DNA from: Chara braunii
Taxonomy: Eukaryota; Streptophyta; Charophyceae; Charales; Characeae
DNA length: 32,187 nt
Direction of reading: 5' to 3'
NCBI GenBank assembly: GCA_003427395.1
Contig: BFEA01000707.1
Span: 629,534-661,720 of the forward strand
Shown here piece after piece: positions 21,206 through 29,763 of this stretch. The notes under the pieces were generated by a model, which saw only the letters and a program-made list of their open reading frames with translations, was not told the DNA's origin and ran no database searches. The position numbers and the translations under genes were made by a program. Every line of letters starts with the position of its first letter. Within the stretch, counting starts at the first letter, position 1.

Positions 21206-21835
21206 AAAAATATGTATGTTATGAAGAACAGTGAAATAAATAACATTTTTTTAAGTATTACATCCAAATACCTTACCAAATATGAAATAAAAATAAAATA
21301 CAGAAACTAAAACTAATAAAATAAACAAGAAAAAATGAAACGATAATTAAAATTAGTGAGTGAGCGAGAACGTTTTCGATATCGCCATATTTCGCGATTT
21401 TTTGTTCTTTTTTTTGTACAGCCAAATGCCCTGAAAATAAATAGATTCGTACCTCTCATAATAAAAAAACATTAAAAAAATTCAAAAAAATAATAATTGT
21501 TCTTAGGCCTCGAAATAAAGTGAAAACAAAAAGTAAAAAGTGAAAAAAAACAAAATAGTGAGTGGGCGAGTACATTTCGACACCGCCATGTTTGACGATT
21601 TTTTATTTTGTTTTGGCTTAACAAAATGACTTCAAAATTTAAAGGCATGTACTTCACATTATATATAACTCACAAAACTTATTTTTAAGCTTTGGAATAT
21701 TTTTTTGCGGGGCTCGAACGCCATAGGGTTCGGACCCCGAACGGGATCCTGAATGTCCACACGTACGGAGGTCGGTCCGGGGACCTCCGTACGTATGGGG
21801 TGGTGACCCTGTATATATATATATATATATATACA
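21055..21835. mobile_element. TA-flanked foldback element
   Basis: A (TA)n run lies on each side (21055-21072 and 21811-21832). Just inside, the ends are inverted: AGGGTAACAGG on the left and, on the other strand, CAGGGTCACCACC on the right. Internal GTTCGGG / CCCGAAC hairpin at 21085-21110. A 12-base perfect stem ACGTACGGAGGT / ACCTCCGTACGT lies at 21761-21794. A 36-base A-run lies near 21165. No coding capacity. It interrupts the hairpin array, so it arrived later. TA flanks suggest TA-targeted insertion, but an exact target duplication cannot be set within a TA run. Confidence 0.65.
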
Positions 21836-22067
21836 TATTATGAGCTTAATATTAAAGTGGGCGTATGATTGAGCCATTCATCTTAAAAACAATGCTCAGT
21901 AGGCTAAATTTACCTTCATTTATAACTTTTAATTATACTTTTTTGTTTGTGATAAGGCTATAGTCAGACCATTCATCTTAGAAACAATGTTCGACCAACC
22001 TTGTTCGTATATATATATATATATATATAAATATTCAAAGTATAAAGATTCATATTCTCCGTTCCCA

Positions 22068-22392
22068 TCTGTATAGCACCGTGTTCGGGTTCAGTGACCG
22101 AACGCGAACGAGCACCAAGACCCTCCGAAGGCAAACATAAAAAAAAAAAACAAAAAAAAAACAGTAAAATCTGAAAAAGTATATGTTATGTAAAATAATA
22201 ATACCAACATTTTTTCTTTGGGAGGTATGCTCAAATTCGTAACCAAACTCGAGTTAAAAATTAAAAATATATATTTTTTATTATTTTATTTTTTAATATG
22301 TTCGGTCGAACACGTTCGGAAGACGTTCCGTCGAACACCTGAACATGTTCGGACGTTCGGAAAAGCTCCGAACATGTCCGGTGTACTACATT
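22068..22392. mobile_element. Related GTTCGG-rich foldback element
   Basis: Inverted ends GTATAGCACCG and, on the other strand, GTAGTACACCG. Internal stems GTTCGG / CCGAAC near 22092 and ACATGTTCGGA / TCCGAACATGT (22343-22377, 11 perfect pairs). An A-rich stretch follows the left stem, as in the 21.1 kb element, and both then carry GTATGTTATG-like sequence, so the two belong to one family. A (TA)n run lies upstream at 22009-22029. Confidence 0.6.
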
Positions 22393-23355
22393 AGTTCCGA
22401 TTAGGTGTATGCGAGCCCAGACTAAACCATTCATCTTAGGAACAATGTTCAGTCTTTTGGTATGAACCTCTCTCAGAAGAAACAACAAAAGAGTTGAGTC
22501 ATTCATTTTAGAAACAATGCTCAACCCCTTTTCTCAGCAAAAAAAAAAAAAAAAAGTACCTTATGTTATTCATCTTACAAACAATGCCTAGAGCCTGTTT
22601 ATAAAATACTTGGAAATAAATAGCAGTCAAACCATTTATCTTAGAAACAATGTCTGACCTTAAAAATTCAAGTAATCAAAATCTCAAATAAACAACAATA
22701 AGACCATTCATCTTATAAACAATATCTAGGTTGTGGAGAAAACAAGTAAGAAAAATAAAGCAACCAAGTCATTCATCTCAGAAACAATATTTGGTTCTTC
22801 ATAAAACAGAGCGAACCAAAGCGACCAGACCATTAATCTTAGAAACAATGTCTGGTCCCTTGAAGACTCAGTCAAATGCAAGCAAAACTACCTTTCTCTC
22901 ACCTTCCCCTAGTTTATCCCTCATAATATGAATTCAAACAAACAAAATTATACAATCTTCACGCACGCGCTTCCTTTACTCAATTTGGGTTCAATTCTGA
23001 ACAAAAACAAAGATACATAAGGGTGCATGCATACCTAGTACACAAAGAAGAGGGATATACTTTAATGGGGGTACAATGACACACAGGCCTAGGTTCCGAC
23101 AGAGTTCTCGCAATCGGTGAGGCAGCCTTCCACAAAGACCTTGGGGGTTTCCCATCCGATTTGTCGTCTTTCTCGCGTAACCAATAGACTAAACTGAGAC
23201 TGAGAACGACAAAACGAGAAAAATAAAGTCACTCAGATACAAGAGAGGTGCACTCAAACTCGAGTGAGAAAGCCTTGTTGCCTTGATGTGACCGAGAACC
23301 CCGCAATAGTGGTCAAATCGTAATGACAACAATCACACATGTGGCTTAGAAAGTA

Positions 23356-23383
23356 GCGACTCTTTCGAAGGTCAGAAAGTCGC
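23356..23383. repeat. Hairpin at outer end of right arm
   Basis: GCGACTCTTTC pairs with GAAAGTCGC (one-base bulge, loop GAAGGTCA). It lies where similarity to the left arm fades. The left counterpart near 3719 keeps only GGGTCGCTA. Confidence 0.5.
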
Positions 23384-25015
23384 AGTAGCTCCCTTAATCA
23401 CATGTCAACCATCATTCAACTTACAACATGTCAGTCACTCCAAAGAAATTCTAGCTAGGTAACTTCAAAGGGATGCATTCGAATAGAGCACACCCCCTAT
23501 GCTCTAATCGAATATGGGTTGTAATAGCCCAACACAGAACAGTGGTTGCAATAAAAAATTTGAAGAAAGTTCAACAATGAGGCTTCAAATAAGTCGCATT
23601 TGAATAAAACATAAGTTTTGTTAAGAAACCGAATCAGCAAAATAATTATGTGTCGCAACCAGCAACAATTTCAATCGCCTTAAACACGACGTTCTATCAG
23701 CGACAAGTGATTTTGGCAACAACAGGCGTGAAGGCTCATAGTCTCCAAATTGGAGACACCGCAACATCAAACAAAGAAGTAACAGCTCATTATGTTGTAA
23801 ACAACAATGACGGTCTTGGAAAGAATGATACCAACAACTCCACGCCGATTGTAGCCTGATCCACCCTGGTAGTATTAGAAAAACTTAATGAGTACTCCAA
23901 CAACTCAGAATACACGGATTAAGTACTACAAAAAGTTTAAGTATTGCGGCAACTTGAAACAACATGGTGTAGCAACAACTCCAAGAGTCGTCAATATCAT
24001 TGTCGGAGTGACGATAATGCAACTCGAACACGTTGTAGCACCGTCGATCATTAAAAATGGGCAACTCGACTGAAAAAACTGTCCTGATAGCAGCTTCAAA
24101 AAACGGACTTCAACATCAATCAACTGTCAATTGCTCCAACTAGCTGAAAAATAAATATACTCCTAAGGTGAAAGACTCAACTGCATTGGTTTCAACAACA
24201 GTTTTCCGGCCTTATCTCTCCATAAATAAGTAACAACTGTAGTAGACATAATCAGTTAACCCAAATAGCCAACGGAAGTTGAACTCAGGGGAGCTAGCAG
24301 TACTATGCTCTAAAAGGGAGTGCGCTAGCTCGAATGAAGATACCAATTTTACCCTCAACATCGTTCCGAAAGAGCAACATTACCACAATACTCACGACCA
24401 TGCCCAACAGTCTGAAACAAAATTCTCACCCAAAGAATAAAATCAATTGGGTCGAACCTCTTCACCACTTAGAAACAATTATGGGTTTCACTTATAGAAT
24501 CTAGAAAGAACTCTCAATTTGTCAATCCTTGCTATGTCTGACGAGGTTAACCAGACAAATCACCCTATCAACTAAGAACCGTTATGCAGCTTCCGGAGGT
24601 GAGTTTGACAATTCGTCCTTAAGCTTCATTCTCCTCCTCTTTCTTTTGCTTGTCGGAGCGGATGTCTATTGTTGCCGACTTTTTTTTAATGCACTTGGTT
24701 GAAATTTTGGCCACGTTTATACAATCATAGCAATAATGACACATGTTGATTGTGAGGATAACCGCATAATGATAACATCACAACTTGAGATGTGAGGATC
24801 ACTACGAAAACAGACGAAAACTACGAGCAACATATGATCATCTCGGCGAAGACGTACAACAACTCGACCATCGGGAATAGCCCCGAATGTACCACGCCCA
24901 ACAGATGATCACCATAATTACGAAGAATCATATGTACGGCAAGTAAGAAGGAAGATCGTAAGTGCACAACTTTAACGAAGAGCAAACATTCACTGAGTGT
25001 GTAACCAACAACTAA
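23384..25015. other. Unassigned region with scattered AACAACTC strings
   Basis: No gene is supported. CAACAACTC-type strings recur near 23834, 23896, 23973 and 24860. A near-perfect palindrome GTCTCCAA-A-TTGGAGAC sits at 23741-23757. Short frames of 61-69 codons occur on both strands without recognisable features. Confidence 0.4.
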
Positions 25016-25019
25016 AATG

Positions 25020-25605
25020 AATCCTCCTCTAGAACATGGGAGATATGCATGTGAATCTGAAACGAATCTTTCACTAGAAGGTGAAAAGATGTGCGTGCGG
25101 TTTGATAACGAATCTTCCGATAGAACTTGGGGAGATACACGCTATCGTGGTAACCCATGGCTACACCCTGCTCTTAAATTGTGAAAAATGAGAATGAATC
25201 TACCACTAGAACACGGATGGATACATCACCATGTTTCCCGTTGGCCTAAGACGTGCAGCCTGCGACCTCCGCCGCAACGAATAGGGGGGCAAATACTCCT
25301 CTCTCTCTCTGAGCACACCCGTAAAACAAGTGCCTAAACACAACGGTTATTATGACGAGCAACACAAACATGACGACGAATACGATAGTGAGTGCGACCT
25401 CCAAAACAAGCTAAAGGAAGCGACGAGCGTTCCGACGAAGATGACTACGACGATGAAGATGTGCTCGACGAACACGATCACGGACACTCTGGCAACGACG
25501 TGGGGACAAGCATAAGTGTGTGGCTATGGCTGTGGGCCACATTCCACTACTCACCAAATGTGCAAAATAAGAAAAAAAATTCCACTAAACATGAGAAGAT
25601 ACATT
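25020..25605 (-). repeat. CTAGAAC-loop hairpin cluster
   Basis: Plus-strand units lie at about 25020-25050, 25064-25093, 25110-25138, 25196-25224 and 25580-25605. The best pairs GAATCTTCC with GGGGAGATAC around loop GATAGAACTT. Another pairs GAATCTACC with GGATGGATAC around ACTAGAACAC. The first three are spaced about 45 bp. Mirror-oriented copies occur at 2.1-2.3 kb. Confidence 0.6.
25330..25480 (+). other. Asp/Glu-rich stretch, possible decayed coding DNA
   Basis: One frame gives YYDEQHKHDDEYDSEC; an adjacent frame continues with DEDDYDDEDVLDEHDH. The acidic character passes from one frame to another, as after a frameshift, but GAN-rich simple sequence would look the same. The 157-codon frame spanning 25392-25865 has no recognised domain. 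Confidence 0.3.
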
Positions 25606-26140
25606 CAACTCGCCAAACTTTCCTGCCGCTGCACCCATCAACTAGGCAAAACGAGGTTGAACCTCCCTCTGATACTTGGTCAAATACATCTTCAAATGAG
25701 CGGGATTGCCACCACAGCCAGATCCAGATCAAGGCGACCACAAAGCAGAACGCCAACTATTTTACGATGAGGACGAGTATGACAAGTTTAAGAATGGAAA
25801 TGACTGCTACAAGGGGCACCACAATGAGGATGGAAGCCTCCGCCACCATGCGCAACTCCGCTTAGGATGACCTATCAGTGGAAGGTGAAAATCACGTCGG
25901 GAGCACGATCATCAGTGAAGAATAAATAACTATGAACGCAATAACATGGCAACCACTTACGATCAGGAAAAGCACGAGAGTGGCCAAAGTGACCCTTCCT
26001 TTCCTTTCTCTTGTCGTCAACTTTTTCTAATCTTCTCTACTCCTTCAATCTTTGTCTTCGACTATTGCTTCGTCAACACGCCTGCCCCATATGTTCACGG
26101 TGCTCCCGTCCTCAGAGTACTTACAACAAAGAAAAGAAAG
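25606..26140. other. Unassigned region
   Basis: No recognised gene, repeat or RNA. It ends just downstream of the U6-like sequence on the minus strand. Confidence 0.4.
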
Positions 26141-26142
26141 GA

Positions 26143-26236
26143 AACAGGTATTGTTGATTTATACATATAATCCTTGCGCCGGGTTCATGGTAATCTTCTC
26201 TGTATCGTTCCAATTTTAACGGATGTCTCGAAGGAC
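26143..26236 (-). pseudogene. U6 spliceosomal snRNA pseudogene, plant type
   Basis: U6 is the catalytic-core RNA of the spliceosome, normally made by RNA polymerase III. On the minus strand this copy has the 5' hairpin remnant GTCCTTCG-AGAC and then ACATCCG. A run of 28 bases identical to my recollection of plant U6 follows, including ATTGGAACGATACAG and the intact ACAGAGA box. GCGCAAGGAT and an ATAAATC-like 3' part follow. It is degenerate: the AGC triad after GATT is changed (ACC), the 5' stem lost one base on each side, and the bases that should close the internal stem-loop no longer pair (TTATATGTA in place of GACACGCA). No clear upstream element or TATA box sits at the usual spacing and no long T terminator follows. 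A retrotransposed or decayed copy is most likely. Confidence 0.85.
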
Positions 26237-26299
26237 TAAGATTGTGGGTCGTCGCCCTGAATTATCATCATTGGGCCAACCGGCCCTAAACAATTCAAA

Positions 26300-26367
26300 A
26301 ATATTATCTGGATTTGAACTCAAGTCTGTACTTCAATAGTTCAGTGGTATACCAACTGAGATAGCCC
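26300..26367 (-). pseudogene. tRNA-like sequence upstream of U6-like copy
   Basis: On the minus strand the sequence starts GGGCTAT, has an A-box-like CTCAGTTGGTA, an anticodon-like arm (TGAAC, loop TATTGAA, GTACA, one mismatch) and a B-box-like GAGTTCAAATCC. The total is 68 bases. The acceptor stem pairs poorly, the D stem is missing, and position 33 is not T, so it is a pseudogene or a tRNA-derived SINE head. It is on the same strand as, and 63 bases upstream of, the U6-like sequence. Confidence 0.55.
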
Positions 26368-26381
26368 GATTGGTTTCAAGG

Positions 26382-26397
26382 CTGGTCCTGATACCAA
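26382..26397 (-). other. Possible retrotransposon primer-binding-site-like motif
   Basis: The minus strand reads TTGGTATCAGGACC, close to TGGTATCAGAGC, the initiator-methionine tRNA complement used as primer-binding site by many plant LTR elements. No LTR end or downstream gag could be found beside it, so chance or tRNA-derived origin is possible. Confidence 0.2.
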
Positions 26398-26559
26398 CAC
26401 CGGGCTTGGTTCCAAAATGAACAAACAAAAATACTGGAAAAATAAAAATAAAAAATGCGGAAACCAAGCGACACCTCTTTGGTCCTATTGATCGGGTTCG
26501 CAGTTGGGACCGTCTACTAAACCAAGAAGGATAACCACGTCAAACCTTTAACCCCTCCA

Positions 26560-26730
26560 TGTCATGGCTTGTTGGCCTTGATCCCGGAATATGCCGCATG
26601 AAAGTCCGACAGACCCTTATGGGAAGGTTGTGCCCCGTGGGAACCTATCCTGTCGTAGGGGACTGAGGGAAATACGACTGACGCACCCGGTTAAAGTGGC
26701 GAAGGGACGACGCGACCACGTTCGCCTTGA
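26560..26730 (+). repeat. Nested-repeat module, copy 4 (partial)
   Basis: Keeps the hairpin block at 26629-26672 (TTGTGCCCCGTG, CCTATCCTGTCGTAGGGG) and the following GACGCACC-AAAGTGGCGAAGG stretch. It matches copies 1-3 there, but similarity upstream is weak. Confidence 0.5.
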
Positions 26731-27062
26731 CGGTTCTCGGGGTTATTTTGTGTCGTCCCCACGTGGCTGAGAGGTTTCCCGCACTTTGCAAAAAGGCGGG
26801 AGCCGATGCTCTCGACACGGTAACCAATAGTGTTGGCCCAAGGCTGGTATTACCATTAGCGGAAACCCATATAAAAGGGTACCATGTTGTGATTGGGCCT
26901 ACCAAAGTGCTTCAAGGCCACCCTTTGGCTTACCGACCAAGTCCACGGCCGCCTAACCTCGACATACACCGCACGGGGGGGCTTGGTTCGGCTTACGGCC
27001 ACAGTTCACACCACCTGTCACGCCCAAATCAGTGGCAGAAGCCCAAACCTTATCTACGCTAA
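26727..27062 (+). other. 111-codon open frame, coding status uncertain
   Basis: Open from an ATG-independent start on plus; a frame of similar length lies opposite on minus (26645-26905). Neither carries a recognised domain, signal peptide or membrane segment. It contains the short dispersed repeat at 26875-26899, so DNA-level repeat structure may explain the open frames. Confidence 0.15.
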
Positions 27063-28385
27063 ACTCCGCTCACACATAACATTGCGAAGGCTGAGAGAAA
27101 ATTCCTACTAATGGGCACACACAATAAAATGCCCCATAGCACCGCGCACTTCACTGTTGCAAAGTCGGTTTAGAAAAAAATCAAGATAGTCGTCTTTAAA
27201 GTTCGCGGCTCTGTGGTCAGACCCAACACCGGCGATAGCTATACCCCTTCCTCACACGCCATGCACGTGCGACGGTCAAACGTACTGATAAAAAAAAGGA
27301 TCACTCAGTCTTAATTTAGTCGAAAACAAAAAAAAGTTGGAAGCCAAATGCGTCGGCTTTATAACATTAGCAAAAACGATCACGAGCGCTTCAAAACTGT
27401 ATGCCGACACACTCCGTATTTTTCCTCCGCCTTGTCATATGGTTACGGAAATCAAATTTGGCCTCAACTCACGTGACAGACTTGGTTTCAAATCACAATT
27501 CGTTTTATGACATTTGCAAAAACCAGGGCAGATACCCTTGTAAGGGTATTCCCACCGACAACTTACTGGACCACATTAAGCGACGTCCTCGTTCAGCTTC
27601 CCATGTACGAGGTCATAACTTAGGTCGAGACCTTTACAAGGCATTCTCGCATTTTTCATAAAATATCCACAAAATATAAACTTTAATGACATGCCTTTCC
27701 CGACGTCTGGTATAGGAGGGTCAAATCTTCATCTTGACTCACTATAGTATGATTGATCGAGGCAGATCTACGACCTGCTGCGTTTTTATTTTAGTGGCGG
27801 TGCACTTGTTGGTTACGCAACGATAAACAACTTTCCCTGATAAGACTAGGATTAAAAAAATAAACAGACTCGACGCTTATCCCTCCGACATTCAGCGGTA
27901 ATAAGACTATACAGGACAGTCACACCCCTCAAGTCTTATCCTTTAGTGAGACGTGGGTCCGCTGAGAGGTTGCGCTATCAACAACCGACACAGGGGGGTT
28001 GCGTCATAGTGATAGTAATAAACTACCTTTTAGTTGGGCTACATCGTGCATGTTTTAAGATTAGAATCATAGTGGTTGAACGGTGTATCGCAATAAACGC
28101 GGGTCCACCGAGGGACTACACAAAGGTTTACTTGACTCAAGGTCATTTACTAGCTCCCTATGAGACATTATAAAAGACATAGCGTCCTTTCAAAAAATAA
28201 ACATTCACCGTCAATCTCACAGGGTTCTGGTCTCTCACTTTATCAGAGTAAAGTAAGTCACACACCTTAAGATCATTTATTAAAACAATTCACCATATTT
28301 GTGACATTCCACAATTTCACCAATGAATAACTACTTTCTTGACTCTGTTCGTCAGACTTTATCATCCAAACTGTTATATAACCGA
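27063..28385. other. Largely unassigned region with one palindrome
   Basis: Holds the third ACCCTT palindrome (27532-27549, separate entry). A block near 27717-27785 (GAGGGTCAA, then GAGGCAGATCTACGACCTG) resembles 11728-11778 (GAGGGTCAA, then GAGGTAGATCTGCGACGTA) in direct orientation. That suggests a diverged shared element. No gene is supported. Confidence 0.4.
27532..27549 (-). repeat. Dispersed ACCCTTACAAGGGT palindrome, copy 3
   Basis: ATACCCTT-GT-AAGGGTAT on plus; the minus strand gives the AC-centred form. The minus-strand flank CTGCCCTGGTTTTTGCAA matches the flank of copy 1, fixing its orientation. GTCGG lies on the other side, as in the other copies. Confidence 0.75.
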
Positions 28386-28590
28386 CTTTCATTTGAAGGG
28401 GAGTCAACCATAGAATCATTAAGCTATCTTTCACTTGAAGATGACTCATAAAATAGGCATTACATCACCTTTCATTTGAAGGGGAGTCATTCATAGGACC
28501 ATTAAACCACCTTTCACTTGAAGAGGAGTGAACCATAAATCATTAAATCATATTCTAGTTGAAGGGGAGTCAACTATAAAATCCAGATAC
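28386..28590. repeat. Tandem repeat, five units of about 41 bp
   Basis: Units begin CTTTCAYTTGAAGGGGAGTC followed by AACCATARAATCATTAA. Starts are 28386, 28428, 28469, 28511 and 28551. Each start contains the partial palindrome CTTTCA-TTGAAG. Confidence 0.85.
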
Positions 28591-29640
28591 ACTGTGTGAT
28601 CAACTTATGGGTCCTCAACACAATTCAATTTAACAAAAACATCCAACATGGATAAAAATATCCCTTGGGATTTTCACACTTTTTATCAATCAATTGTGTT
28701 TTTCCTTCTCATAATAAGTTCCTCGTATGCCCATACGAAAAATTGCTCAAGTATAAAAAATAGTTGGTAATTCATACATTTCACATTCATACGTCACAAG
28801 TTGCACCATGTCCACTTTTTCATATAAAAATCCTCATACATCAGGATAAATCCACATATGTGAGAGTCATTGTGATCGCAGATTAAAAAAATACTCTCGA
28901 ATATCAAATATACTCATAGTGAGGGCATCCCAACTCAAAAAAGGCAAAATAGTCTCAAAGCCACACATATGCTAAAAGTTGAATAATCTCAACTAAAAAA
29001 TAAAACAGGGTAATCACTATGTTACCAATATTCTCAGAGTTAGAAAGCCCCAACTCAAAAAAATCAGAAATAGTCACAATATCACCAGGCAACACACAAA
29101 GGCATCATGACTTTCAAATAGTCGAAGTAAAAAATTGTCCCAATCAAAACACTATTCTAGAAAACAACTCAAAGAAAAACTCTCATGGCCAACTCACATG
29201 TCACATTTATCGTAAAATCAGAATTTATTTAAAACCAAAGGGGTCAAAACTCAGTATCATCCTAATCCTCATATCACTTATTCACAACTCTCACAAATCG
29301 CATTCTAAGTTAGGGAGTCTGACATATACACACAGAAAGAAAACACCCCATAGTCATACTACAGTACATAGATGTACATTTATCTGGATCTAGAAAGAAA
29401 ACAAAATTCAAAATTTTTTACCTTTAGCGTCATTCATCTATACACTTAGGACTGAAGACTCACTTCAATGCGTCAGTGAAATAGATCCTCATCACTTAAC
29501 TCTTATCCTTAAGGTCAACCATGTCAGTGATCCATCTTCTCGTGACACAAAGACACATGAATTGAGGTAATCCTAGCATGCCTTGCATGCACAATTATTT
29601 GTTAGTATCTGTTTCCAAATCACTCATATCTTAGGTTTTT
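28591..29640. other. AT-rich region with degenerate repeats and small hairpins
   Basis: Repeated strings of form CATCCCAACTCAAAAAA and CCCCAACTCAAAAAAATC occur near 28926, 28988 (weaker) and 29048. Small hairpins such as TCGTAT-GCCC-ATACGA near 28732 and ATCCT-AGGAT near 28830 are spaced along it. The 124-codon plus frame at 29019-29393 has no recognised domain and lies opposite the sense of the neighbouring pseudogene. Confidence 0.4.
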
Positions 29641-29648
29641 AACCCATA

Positions 29649-29738
29649 TTGCCTTACCGGACTTAATTGTTAAGATCACACCCACTCTTCATTTTGCCTT
29701 AGCGAACTTAATTGTTAAGATCACACTCACTCTTCATT
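29649..29738. repeat. 45-bp direct duplication
   Basis: Two adjacent copies share ACTTAATTGTTAAGATCACA and CACTCTTCATTT; they differ at about four positions. Low divergence indicates a recent event. Confidence 0.9.
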
Positions 29739-29763
29739 TTTTAATGACAGCTATACAACTGGG

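Larger units (their letters stand above)
21000..22870 (-). repeat. Ten-copy hairpin array, minus strand
   Basis: Plus-strand CAAT anchors lie at 21015, 21890, 21984, 22443, 22515, 22582, 22648, 22720, 22785 and 22846. The last seven are spaced 61-72 bp, a tighter period than in the left arm. Read on minus, each unit has the GTTTCTAAGATG-type loop between CATT and AATG. Stems covary: the 22846 unit pairs CCAGACATT with AATGGTCTGG. Large spacings at 21.0-21.9 and 22.0-22.4 kb are explained by inserted elements. Confidence 0.85.
19850..23365 (-). repeat. Right arm of large diverged inverted repeat
   Basis: Reverse-complement partner of 3715-6600 with landmarks in mirrored order: double hairpin at 19909-19949, six-unit tandem array at 20100-20800, ten-unit hairpin array at 21000-22870, a pyrimidine tract ending CAG on the minus strand at 22998-23009, GCCTAGGTTCCGAC near 23085, and GCCTTGTTGCCTTGATGTGA near 23271. 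It is longer than the left arm mainly because of two insertions (21055-21835 and 22068-22392). Confidence 0.75.
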
